64,000 nt of DNA from Heterodera schachtii (lineage: Eukaryota > Nematoda > Chromadorea > Rhabditida > Heteroderidae), in NCBI GenBank assembly GCA_023374025.1, contig SIJG01000126.1:27842-91841 (forward strand). The letters run 5' to 3'. Under the pieces are notes generated by a model, which saw nothing but the letters and a program-made list of their open reading frames with translations, made no database searches and was not told the origin of the DNA. Below are positions 47,162-57,890 of the stretch, piece after piece. Within the stretch, counting starts at the first letter, position 1. The number at the start of each line of letters is the position of its first letter. The translations under genes were made by a program, and so were the position numbers.

Positions 47162-48821
47162 TTCTTATAATTTGGGTAATCAGAGTTTAATGCTTATAAT
47201 TTATTATCTTTTTGAGGCTGGCTTTTAGCAAAATTACAAATGAATTAATGATGAACTCAAACAAAAAGTCAAAATTTTCGAAATTGATTTTTTCTTTAAA
47301 AATCGGTTTAAATACACGAAAACACACTAAAAGCCCTAATTCTGCAATAAGAGATCATTTATGCCGCTTTTTGTTCGACTTCGGGTCCGGGGTTCGGAAT
47401 TAGCTGAAATGGATGCCGGAGTCGTGGTCCGTGCCCTCCGAAAACGCAATAAACTTGTTTTTATGAATATAAAATTTCACTGACGCTTTTCCCAAAAATA
47501 TATATAAAAAAAATTATCTTGTTATTAATTTTTTAAATATTGAATAAAGCCAAAAATTTTTGTTTAAATAAATGGATTTTATCTTAGCTTACTCGTTCTC
47601 TTTCGACATATTTTTTAACAATGTAAAATTAATTAATTATTTAAAAATTCAATAAAATTTAAAAATTTGCCTTTTTTTCTTGATTTATTCTTTTAAAAAC
47701 TCTTCTTTTTTAATTATTAATGAAGCATTGTAAATTTTAATAGAGGCTTAATAATGAGCAATTATAATTAATTGTTTTAATTATTAATGTCATTTTGTCC
47801 TGTAAAATGAGCTCGCACTCTTTAATTAGTTGAGAAAATTTTTATGGCTATTATATGTTTTTTAATTCTGGTTTTTTATTTTCGATAAAATATTTTAATT
47901 CATATCAAATGTTTTAATTGATTTTTTAAATTAAATAAAATATTCTTTCATATTTTATTATATTATTCCCTTTATCTATATGAATATAACAATATCCATT
48001 GTGTTTATTTTTTAAATATTCAATTTTTTTATTACTTATGATAGATTTATTTTATTTCAACTTAATTGTAATTTAAATTAAAAAAAATATCAATTTCATC
48101 TGTTTCAGTTTTTTATCCGTTATATAATTTTAAAATCTAACTCGAGTTAATTAATAATTAATAAAAAGTAACATAAAAAATTAATATTTCAGTCCTTAAT
48201 CCAATCATCATAATTTATTATTTGCAAATAAAAAGGACGAGTTCCATTTCTTCAATGTAGATCTTGAGATTAAGATTATTCATTAACTTCAACAAAGATT
48301 TAATATTAATTTTTTAAGAATTTTGTTTTTTTGAATTTTCTTTTTGTATGCTCATGGTTTTCTTATCGACAAAATATGCAGCTTTTTTGTTGAAAATAAA
48401 TTGAAATTGAATCAGAATTAGAATATTTTATTTTATAAATATGTAATGAATAATTTCCTTGCTTTTAATTTAATGAAACATTTTTTTAATTCGTGAGTCA
48501 ATTACTTTTCATTTTTTTCAATACCTCTTGGAAACAAACCATTACTTATTCCCATAATATGAATCAGATTTATAATTTTTATTGTCTTCATTATAAATAA
48601 ACAAACCATTAAAAACAGAGCACGCAGAAACTTCTGGTTTTATACCCCAATCTAAAAATTTTAAAATAGCATTTTTTTTTCTTCTAAATCTCTAAAATTT
48701 GTTTTAATAAATTTTTTCTATCAAATTTTTTATGTTCTTTGCTTAATAATATTTCTATAAAACTTTGTTCATTGTTTTTTCTTCTAAAATAATAAGGAAG
48801 TAATGACGCATAGGAATTCAT

Positions 48822-49655
48822 TATCGGCATTTATTTATACTGTTTTAATTTGGAGTTAATTATTTAAAAATTATTTAACAAACTTTCGTATCCCTGTTTT
48901 AATAATTTAATAGATTCTTCCCAATTTTTAAAAGTTTGATATAATTTTTATACAATATCAAAATAATAAATTTTGAAGGAATAATAGTATTTTTGCATAA
49001 ATTTTCGATTTTCCTTGTTGATGCCCCTCCAAAACCTACCTCATCCAAATTTTCGTAAAAATTTCGCTAAATTTTTCGAAAATCCACAAAACTACTAAGT
49101 TTTTGTTGAAAATCTGCTAAGAATATGGCCAAAATTTCCAATTTTTTCCCGGCGGCGCCTGTCGGGGCACCGCCGGACTAGAAATTCTTTTTTTTCTTAA
49201 AAAATTGGCTCAAAATTTAATTATTTTTTTGGACAATATTTTTTTGGACAAAATCTGTTAGAAAACGCATTAAGAATTACAAAAAAAAAAAAAATTCATG
49301 GCCGCCTTTAAGTATAATCTTTTATTTTTAAGAAAAAATTACCTAATTTGAGAAAAAAATAAATATTTTTTGGGTTTTTTTTCAGGACCCGGTTGGACCC
49401 GATACCCGGACCCGGTTTAAAATCTTGGACCCGGACCCGGACCCGGCTTTTCAGGACCCGGCAATACCCGGACCCGATTTTTGCCCAAATACCCGGACCC
49501 GTGTAACCCTACTTAGTATATGACTCGTCTATTTTTATTTTCGTCAAATCATTTATGTTCGAAATTATATTTGTTTTCTATTTAAAATTATTAACTTTAT
49601 TGCGTTATAAAAATTTATCACAATTTAATATGCAATAAGATAAACACTTAAAATT
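48822..49655. repeat. segmental duplication, copy 2, interrupted by a transposon fragment
   Basis: Homologous to 46610-46925, but the middle is replaced by the truncated hAT-type copy at 48924-49512. About 55 bp present in copy 1 at the breakpoint are missing, so the insertion came with, or was followed by, a deletion. Confidence 0.75.
48924..49512. mobile_element. truncated copy of the ACCCGG hAT-type element
   Basis: Nearly identical to 52386-52976 (the right part of the complete element at 51976-52976), ending in GGACCCGTGTAACCCTA. The left end and left inverted repeat are missing. Confidence 0.85.
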
Positions 49656-51960
49656 AACAATAAATTATTTTAATAGTGGTCTCTATAGATTCTTTTAGTG
49701 TTAATGAAATTCTCCGTTTTTATTTTATTTTATTTTATTTTAAAAATATTTTTTTAGATATTATTTTTAAATATAATTTTTTAATTAATTTTTTACACAT
49801 TATTTGTTTTATGTATTTTTTTGTGAATGATTTATTTAATTTTATTTTTAAAATGGGTTATTTGATAATTTATAAACTTTATTAGTTTCATAATATTTAA
49901 GAATAAATTTTGAAAATATTTTTTTTCACCAATTACTCTTTTTAATTAGTATAATTTCCATAAAATTTATCCTTTTTGTTGAAGGCTCGAGGAGGCAGTT
50001 TCGTTTTCTAGGTGTTTTGGGTCACAAGATGTTATTTTTATTAGTATTTTAATTCTTTTTAATGATTACAATAAATATGATAATTTAATTAAAGCAATAC
50101 GATCAGCCTGGATTATTTATAGTATTACCTTTTCTTTAAGGTGTATATTTATTTGCATTTTTTTCATTTTTGTGCATTCCTAAATATTTTTTTCAGAAGC
50201 CACAAACTAATTTTAGAAATCAAATTCGTTTGTTCTTCACTTGCGTTCTACGACGAGAATAAATTATATTTTACTTAATTGTCATGGATAAAAAAGTTAA
50301 AGCAATTTTGCTAATAAATTATTCATTTTAATTTACATTTTTATTTTTTCATTTGTTTTTTATGTTTTATAAATTTGTTTATTCAAATAAAAAAAACATG
50401 TTATTGAGTAAATATTTTAATTTATTTTCGATATTTTGTATCTTTAATTCCTGTAATTTGCAACATTGATTTAAATATTGCAAATTCTTTTTTGATTTTC
50501 TTGCTGCGATAACTGAAGACCCATTTCGTGTATTGCCAATGTTCTATTTATTTTACATGTATAAATAGTTAATTTTATATTTGTGATATTCAGAATAAAT
50601 ACATATTACTTTTGAATTATAACTAATGTCACCAACTTTAAATTATGCCACCTGTTATTGATTAATTATATTTCCGATTCTCGAAAATAAAATTTGCAGC
50701 TACCTCAGTCGATTGGTTTATTTTCACATATTAATTTTAAAATTTTTATATATTTTATTTTTTAACCAGATTATTATGCTAATATCATAAATCAAAAAAT
50801 GCTCCCAGATGAAAATTTTCAAAATCTTCATTTGGTAGCCAAAAAAGTCTCATTTTGGGTCAAAAAGCATCATTTTTACAAAATTTTAAAGCACGCTTAA
50901 AATGATTGTCTATCAGGGACGGTTCCATGATTTGGGGTACTCTTATCCCGGGCAATGATTTTTTTTCTTTTTCATTTTTTTTCTCTTTTCACACCACTTT
51001 TTTGCTGCACTTTTTCCAAAAATCTTTTGTGGAATAGGGGGTCTGGCAGTGCCTATAGGCGCCTCCGAGGGAGAAATTGAGAATTTTAACCATGTTTAGC
51101 AAAATTAGAATTTGGCGATTATTTTTGAGAAAATTTTTCACTTTTTAGGGGTGTATTTTAATTTATTTTTTAATGGAAATCCTGTATGTTAATATACTAA
51201 CAATTTATTTAAGAATTTTTATTTTTATTATATTTTTAATTTAAATTTTTAAAATTCTCTGCAGTTGGAAAATTAAGTTAGTCGGTTATTTAAAAATCGT
51301 AATTATTGCTGACGAAAATAGTTAAGAATTTTAAGTAAATTTATACAAAACGTCTCATACATGCTAAGACCACGTTTTTTTCCAGGTGTTCAACCTTAAG
51401 TTTTCTTTTATAAATATTTATTTTTAGTATTTTAAATTTTAATATTAATAAAGTTTATAAGTTAGTATGTATGAGATTTGTTTTTCTTTTTTCATTTTAC
51501 TGTTTTTAATACCTCTTATTTTAATTCATAATTAATAAATAATAATAATTAATAAATATATATCATGATATTGAGTCGATTATTCTCTTTTCGAAAATTA
51601 TAATTTTTAATTTCCAATAATTTTTTTATTGTTAAAATCATAATCTTGCGAATGTTTTTTAAATTTTTCTTGGTCTCATGAAAAACATTCATAAGGTGAA
51701 ATGGTCTTTATGTTTTAAAAATTTAGTTTTATATTTTTTATTCGGTAACATTAAAAAAATTTGAAGAATTTATATAATCACTTTTCACGAGCAATAGAGC
51801 CGGTTTATGTTTTCAATCGTTAAAAAACTTTTTCTTATTTATTTAAATTTTTATTTTACATTTCAATCAAAAGTATTAAAAATTTAACCACCTATTTTTT
51901 GTATGCTTTGTTTTAATTATTAATTTTTTATATGTATCTATTTTTGTTAAAGAAAGAAAA
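49656..51960. other. AT-rich stretch with islands and a transposon fragment
   Basis: Contains the candidate exon at 50197-50278 and a 32-codon frame near 50470-50568 (KYCKFFFDFLAAITEDPFR). A transposon-like fragment at about 50917-51160 carries the GC palindrome at 51045-51066. The hydrophobic frame at 49676-49885 is very AT-rich and not called. Confidence 0.5.
50197..50278 (+). CDS. candidate terminal exon behind a strong acceptor
   Basis: TATTTTTTTCAG is a near-ideal acceptor. One frame (one nucleotide, then 26 codons: SHKLILEIKFVCSSLAFYDE, NKLYFT) runs to TAA at 50276. A second frame (KPQTNFRNQIRLFFTCVLRR) is open to 50262. Not recognised. Confidence 0.35.
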
Positions 51961-51967
51961 TTTTTGG

Positions 51968-51975
51968 GTATAAAA
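51968..51975. repeat. left 8-bp target duplication
   Basis: GTATAAAA, repeated exactly at 52977-52984 on the other side of the element. Confidence 0.85.
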
Positions 51976-52976
51976 TAGGGTTACACGGGTCCGGGTACCC
52001 GACCGGGTCCTAGACCCGAATACCTGGTTTTTTCACTACCCGGACCCGGACCCGGACTCGGTTTTTTGAAAATCCAATACCCGGTACCCGACCCGGTAGG
52101 TCCGGGTCCAACCGGGTCCAAAAGCACACTGGTAAGAATGGGGGTCTGGGTCAAATTGTTGACCAAAGTTGGAGGAAAGGAAAAATTTTTTTAAATTAAA
52201 TTAAGAATTAGTTTAAAAACTATTTATTTATTTCTTCTGTGGCTTAGTGGTTAATCTTTTGGGTTCTGTTATGTGTTTCTCAGGTTCACTTCTTTCGCAT
52301 ATAGATCTTTTTTAAATTTTTTTAAAGATTTTGTATTTCATTAATCAAAAATTTTTAAATAAAATTACTTTCTTTTTTAATAAATAAATTTTTAAAAGTT
52401 TGATATAATTTTTATACAATATCAAAATAATAAATTTTGAAGGAATAATAGTATTTTTGCATAAATTTTCGATTTTCCTTGTTGATGCCCCTCCAAAACC
52501 TACCTCATCCAAATTTTCGTAAAAATTTCGCTAAATTTTTCCGAAAATCCACAAAACTACTAAGTTTTTGTTGAAAATCTGCTAAGAATATGGCCAAAAT
52601 TTCCAATTTTTTCCCGGCGGCGCCTGTCGGGGCACCGCCGGACTAGAAATTCTTTTTTTCTTAAAAAATTGGCTCAAAATTTAATTATTTTTTTGGACAA
52701 TATTTTTTTGGACAAAATCTGTTAGAAAACGCATTAAGAATTACAAAAAAAAAAAAAAAATTCATGGCCGCCTTTAAGTATAATCTTTTATTTTTAAGAA
52801 AAAATTACCTAATTTGAGAAAAAAATAAATATTTTTTGGGTTTTTTTCAGGACCCGGTTGGACCCGATACCCGGACCCGGTTTAAAATCTTGGACCCGGA
52901 CCCGGACCCGGCTTTTCAGGACCCGGCAATACCCGGACCCGATTTTTGCCCAAATACCCGGACCCGTGTAACCCTA
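51976..52976. mobile_element. complete non-autonomous hAT-type element, 1,001 bp
   Basis: The ends are inverted copies (TAGGGTTACACGGGTCCGGG and its complement), flanked by the 8-bp duplication GTATAAAA. Both subterminal regions are packed with ACCCGG or its complement: about nine copies in the right arm within 130 bp. Dense short subterminal repeats, short inverted ends and 8-bp duplications fit hAT. No transposase. A tRNA-like segment lies inside at 52236-52300. The 61-codon minus-strand frame at 51981-52166 is the translated GGGTCC repeat and is not a gene. Confidence 0.85.
52236..52300 (+). other. tRNA-like (pol III promoter-like) segment
   Basis: TGGCTTAGTGG matches the A box and GGTTCACTTC, about 45 bp later, partly matches the B box of tRNA genes. 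The acceptor and anticodon stems do not fold convincingly, so this looks like a tRNA-derived relic carried by the transposon. Confidence 0.4.
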
Positions 52977-52984
52977 GTATAAAA
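52977..52984. repeat. right 8-bp target duplication
   Basis: GTATAAAA, exact match to 51968-51975. Confidence 0.85.
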
Positions 52985-54509
52985 TATGTTTTAATTGCTT
53001 TTTTCTTTTTTCTTCAAGTAATTTTACTCAAATTACTTCTGTCAAGGAGACCATTAATTTTCAATGGACAAGCTTAAATACAATGGGGGATCAACAAAAC
53101 TACGCAATCTAATTATTTATGTATTGAATTAAAATAGGAAAACTTTCATGTATATTTAGAAAGGATGATTTTTTAATTAATTTTAGGAAATAAACGGAGC
53201 TAATCCGTTATTCAATAATTTCAGCTTTATTAAAATAATTTTATACAATATCTTTAACATAAAGACCTTAGAGTAATTAGAATCCAATTTTATCAAATTT
53301 TCCAGCAGCTCTTTCAGGATATTTATTTTTTTTGAGATTGTGATTAATTAGAAAAACATGAATTTGAAATAAAAATTGTGAAGTGAATAAAAATGATATA
53401 GCAAATTGCATACAAATTAATTGTTAATTAATTTAAAATAACTTATTACATTTTTAAATGAGTGTAAATATTTTTTATATTTTCTTTAATACATTATTAA
53501 TTATAGTAAAAGATATTAAGAAGACAAATATGGAATGGTATCAAGTAAGGGAACATTCATAATTGCAACTGCATTCAGTGAATAAAAAAAATTTTTGCTC
53601 AATTTTTGGATGGAAATTATATCAATAAAACGTCACTATTTCATACTTTTTTCACTATTTTGCTCAATTAATTCATTAATTTGAATTATTCAATTTCTTT
53701 CTCTTTAATGTCAAAACAAAAATTTGTGTATTTTTTTCGAAAATCTCAATGCTTTATACACAAAAAAAAAAGATATAATAAATTTTATTAATGGTTCGAT
53801 AAACAGTTCAAACACCCGTTGTATATGTATGCCGGAAGCCGTCGGGGCGTGTGCGCGACATGTCGGGTCGGGGAATAGGCCCAAAATAATTGTGAGAGTC
53901 TACCGTTAATTTTAACAGGAGTGGGAGTTAAAAAAAATTAATGGTTTTCGAAATTCGCTAAAAGCCTATAACCTGCTAAAGACATGAATGAGTATTAAAA
54001 AGAACAGAAAACAGTCAGAACAAATTCCTGGCTTCCGAGTTGAATCTCAACTGTTAATATTCATTCAACAATTTCATTCATGGATAGTAGGTGCATTTAC
54101 GTCAAACACAAAAGAAATAAATTTTTTCATCTGAAGAATCAACTAAAATAATGATCAAAAATTAGATCAAAATGATCAGATCAAATGGTCCATTCAATAA
54201 TCTCAAAAAATATCCAATCATTTCTCAATTGTTTTACTTCCGCACAATTCGGCGCCCTTTCCCGCCGCTGATGGGGACAATAATGGCCTAAATGCCAAAA
54301 ATTACTTATTTTTTTATTGAAAAACAATTATATTTTAATCAAAAAAAATATGATAATACTATTATTTTTGAATTTGAACAAAAAATCAAAAATTAGATTA
54401 AACTTTTAAATTAAATATGAAATTTGATTTATTGAAGGTGTTCAATATCAATGTATTTTTTATGAAATTAATAATCTTTTAATTTTTTCGATTTTTACAC
54501 AAATTAGTA
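52985..54509. other. AT-rich flank of the F-box-like gene
   Basis: Mostly featureless. A small GC-rich patch at 53815-53885 (the frame there ends PEAVGACARHVGSGNRPKII) and another at 54240-54295 have no clear splice sites. Both are left as unexplained. Confidence 0.4.
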
Positions 54510-55755
54510 TTAATTGACATCACTCAAATAAATACTGACATTGTTCAATTTGTCCCAATTAGAGTACTCCCACTGAATGAGTTGCCCAATTTGGCATCGG
54601 TTTATCACCCAATTAACTTCTGATTCTTTGCTCAATGTCAGCTTTTCCTTTGTTTGTTCGTTTACCAATTCAAACGGCTCAAGTGTCTTTGAATTGGACA
54701 ATTCAAAATGAACAATGAAATTGACAGACGTGGTGGCACGGCGAAATGTCTAAAATGGGAAACGCAGTCAAAAGCAAAAGTCCGGCATTTTTATGCTAAA
54801 CTGTTCTGTAATTAATATTCACGCGCCTAAACCAATTCACACCTTTTTTATAGTTCATAGGAAATTCTTGAAAAATATCAGTCCAAAAGCATTAAGTTTT
54901 GGTTGGTATAACTCATAAAAAAGGTAACGGATTAGTGACGAAAGAAAATTTGGGCAACCTTCTTGAAACTGTTGATCAATAATTTTCTTTTTCGCAATGC
55001 ATTTGCAATTCTGCAGCGCAACAGCTTCGGCTTCCCATCTTTTGTCGGAGTGTGCAACCATTTGGACATCGCTTTGCTAGCAGAGGTTGCATTTGGCCTA
55101 TCAAAACCACCAATCACTTTAGGCAACCCCAAAACGCGGATTGAATTTAATTGATTGAGATCGGTGTGAAGTGTCGGCGAACTTAAACGAAGCAAATTGT
55201 CCAAATGAGCACCATCGAGAAAGCACAAGTGGCGAATGTTTGGCGCAAAAAAGGGCCAAATTTCACGGACAAAAACATTCCAAATTGGCTGGGAACGAAC
55301 GTTTTTAGACGGAAATATATAAAACTGCAAAATGGTGCCTCTTCCATCAAAAAATAGCTTGTTGGAACGAAGAAATGCGATGACCGAATGGTCAATGTAC
55401 CTGCAAAGGATGAGTTATTTTGCCAATAGTGCTTATTCTGTGAATTACTATATATAAAGTCGAGAAAAACGAATTTTGTTGGGCAACCGATATTTTGGCA
55501 GTGGATTTGATTGTTTTCAAAAGTGGCAATTCGCTTTTGCCATCGAAATGTTTGTCCACTAAAACGCCAAAACGAGGAGAAATCAATGCCAATTTGAGGC
55601 CGAGTTGGGCACTATTAAAAAAGGGGAATATGTCCATCCAAACATCGCTACAAATCCAGCTGAAATCCGTAAAAATATTTTAAGCGAAATTAAATGAAAA
55701 CCCCAATAAATTCTCACATTTTCCTCAAAATTCGTTTATTTATTTTCTTTGCCAT
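54510..55755 (-). CDS. four-exon F-box-like protein of a nematode-expanded family
   Basis: Spliced model, minus strand: exon 1 55755-55718, exon 2 55659-55471, exon 3 55400-54959, exon 4 54749-54510. All joins keep frame and give 302 residues. Splice sites: AT|GTGAGA to TTTCAG|C; TC|GTTTTT (a weak donor) to TTTGCAG|G; AAG|GTTGCC to CATTTTAG|ACA. Residues ~13-51 look F-box-like (SDVWMDIFPFF, AQLGLKLALISPRF). Further on are YIDHSVIAFLRSN, IWNVFVREIWPFFAPNIRHL, KWLHTPTKDGKPKLL, FRRATTSVNF and FELVNEQTKEKLTL. From memory these match a large family in cyst and root-knot nematodes, usually annotated as F-box proteins, presumed substrate adaptors of ubiquitin ligases. The frame is open upstream to an ATG at 55935, which would add a hydrophobic N-terminus (MSFLFFCALISCF); I prefer the start at 55755, just before the conserved part. 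With a donor at GTAATT (55448) instead, intron 2 would give a stop, so the model depends on the weak donor. Confidence 0.7.
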
Positions 55756-56111
55756 TCGAACACTTTGCCTTTTTCCAAATGCTGTCTCAAATGGACCCAA
55801 CGATTGTTGCTGATTTTCACCAATTGTGACAAAAAAAATTAAGCAATGGTCGGCGGAGGAAAGTTTTTTCTTTTTTTTTCGATGGACGCTATCATAAAAA
55901 CAACTAATTAATGCACAAAAAAATAAAAATGACATTTTAGCAGGATTATATTATTTATTCAAGTTAAACAACAAAATATTATTATTAAATCGGCAAAATA
56001 AAAATATTTATTTAAAATAAGATTTTTTTATTTATGGAGAATTCCAAATGAAAAACCTTAACTTAAAGAAATAAATCGACAAAAAACATTACTAGAAAAG
56101 AAAGCGGATCC

Positions 56112-56738
56112 GGAAAATCCGACACTGGAAAATCCGACACAAGCAGAAAATCCGACACCGCTGGAAAATCCGACACTAGTGGAAATTCCGACACTGAAAT
56201 TTTCGACACCATCTTTAAATTTTAAAAATAATTTTTGATTGTTTGAGTTAATATCATCTGCCTAAGTTTACCAAGTTTTCGAATTGAATTAAAAAAGTTA
56301 AATTGGTTCAGCCATTCTATGTGATATTGATCTAATAATGACGGGGTTGTTTATTTGTATGCTCTTTTTTGATCATCTCAAAAAATTTGTAAAACAATCC
56401 CGCAAATGGAATCAGAGAAAAGGGTATGAAGCGTAAGCAAGTGTACGTGGAGCAAGACATGAATATCACAGATTTTTTTGACTCGCAACAATCGACAACC
56501 CCTTCATTATTTGCGACAATACATATCCCATCGAATGGCTGAACCAATTTAACTTTTTTAATTCAATTCGAAAACTTGGTAAACTTAGGCAGATGATATT
56601 AACTCAAACAATCAAAAATTATTTTTAAAATTTAAAGATGGTGTCGAAAATTCCAGTGTCGGAATTTCCACTAGTGTCGGATTTTCCAGCGGTGTCGGAT
56701 TTTCTGCTTGTGTTGGATTTTCCGGTGTCGGATTTTCC
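56112..56738. mobile_element. inverted-repeat element with iterated GGAAAATCCGACAC ends
   Basis: Two 206-bp arms (56112-56317 and 56533-56738) are inverted copies of each other, ~95% alike. The outer ~100 bp of each arm is six short repeats of GAAAATCCGACAC with 1-5-nt spacers that match between arms. Pairing continues more weakly toward the centre. The 71-codon minus-strand frame in the middle (56332-56547, with CIVANNEGVVDCCESKKS) has no family I recognise. No target duplication seen. It lies about 180 bp upstream of the longest possible start of the F-box-like gene and could affect its promoter. Confidence 0.8.
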
Positions 56739-57433
56739 TAGAGCCAAGAAAGCATGGACAATGGCCTAAATAATGTGCAACGGTTTTTTTGATCAATAAC
56801 AAAATTGGCGCTGTTAAGATGGTATAGTTTGGGTCCAAAGTTCCGACTTAATCGATGCTCAAACCAAAAAAATTAGTTGTTTTCGATGCATTACAAAAAT
56901 TTATTATGAGTAGGGAGAGGGGATTTTTAGGTTTTTAGTTATTTTTTCTGCGGCTTTTAATTCAATGAGAAAAGACGAAACACATTTTTAACACGAAAAT
57001 TCTTCATTTAACGCCCCTATCTTTTCTGTAAGAAAAACAAACTATTTTTTGCTTTTTATTCAAAAAAGATGAAATTTATGTTTTGTATTTTGTTATTAGA
57101 ATTGTTAAATTTAAATGATTTAATTTTTCGCCCCTATTTCGCAATTTTTGATTGAATATCAATCGATTCTAATTTAGAAAAATTGTTGGATCAATCTTAT
57201 AAAATTTTTAATGAGCGGCACAAATGTCCGCGGCGCAATTGTCTTTTTTGCTGACAAAGGAAGGTCCTCAGGTGTCCGTGGAGTTTCGGAACCAAATTTG
57301 GTAGATATGTAGAGCACCCCTGGGTTCTTAAGAAAAGTGGTTTTAATTTTTGCGGAATGAGCCTGAGTGCCGAGTTATGACATGCCAAAGTTTTTTAATG
57401 AATAAATAAATTAAAATTTATTTGCACCTTTTT

Positions 57434-57510
57434 CAAGTGTCCAATGGCGCAGCGGTAGTGCGCTAGTCCTCGTTTTTTAAGGCCACAGGTTCGGATCCCC
57501 CTTACATGCA
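57434..57510 (+). other. tRNA-like segment, left arm
   Basis: TGGCGCAGCGGTAGTGCG matches the A box and D arm, and GGTTCGGATCC the B box and T arm of tRNA genes, at the right spacing. The anticodon stem is poor and the acceptor stem does not close, so a functional tRNA is unlikely. A pol III promoter of a tRNA-derived element fits better. Confidence 0.5.
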
Positions 57511-57812
57511 AACTCGTTTTTTAATTTTTATTTTTCCCTTTTTATGCAAAAATAGTTTATCAAACATATTTTTTATGAACAAAATTTTTTAACCATTTTA
57601 TCACATAAGATTTTCAATGAAAATATTAGATAAAATTATTTCTTTAATAGAAAGGTATTTATCTTTCCAATTAAATTATTGCGTCTTTATCTTTAATGAT
57701 TTTTTTTGGGTTTTAATGAAATAAAATTAAAATAAAATTTTATTTCATAAAAAATATTTTAATAATTGACTGCACCAAAAAGCAAAAATAAAAATTGTAA
57801 AAATCTATTCGA

Positions 57813-57890
57813 ATGTAAAGGATTCGAACCTTAGACCCAAAAAATTTCGACTAACGCACAACCTCTACACCAATAGATGCTTGTAATACA
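57813..57890 (-). other. tRNA-like segment, right arm
   Basis: On the minus strand TTGGTGTAGAGGTTGTGCG (A box) and GGTTCGAATCC (a perfect B box) are spaced as in a tRNA gene. It is the inverted, diverged partner of 57434-57510. Acceptor stem not convincing. Confidence 0.5.

Larger units (their letters stand above)
40659..48820. other. AT-rich stretch with exon-like islands and short repeats
   Basis: Holds a ~75-bp direct repeat (43592-43664 and about 43729-43815) around a 64-bp spacer, a 32-bp direct repeat (near 44788 and 45127), a patch at 44250-44750 that is less AT-rich and starts with the hAT-like CAGGGCTGCCAAG but has no matching right end, and a perfect 22-bp palindrome at 47110-47161. 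A patch at 47370-47455 resembles the arms of the foldback element at 1.6-2.7 kb. Candidate exons are listed separately. Confidence 0.5.

Noticed and set aside
51981..52166. P/G-rich 61-codon minus-strand frame
   Set aside because: Translation of the GGGTCC/ACCCGG subterminal repeats of the hAT-type element.
55449..55659. Reading the F-box-like gene as a pseudogene (donor at 55448, stop at the junction)
   Set aside because: A donor at 55470 restores phase and gives a junction codon for Ser before YIDHS; all other exons join in frame. Kept as an open alternative because that donor is weak.
57434..57510. Functional tRNA gene
   Set aside because: A and B boxes are present but acceptor and anticodon stems do not pair; it is a tRNA-like relic within a repeat.
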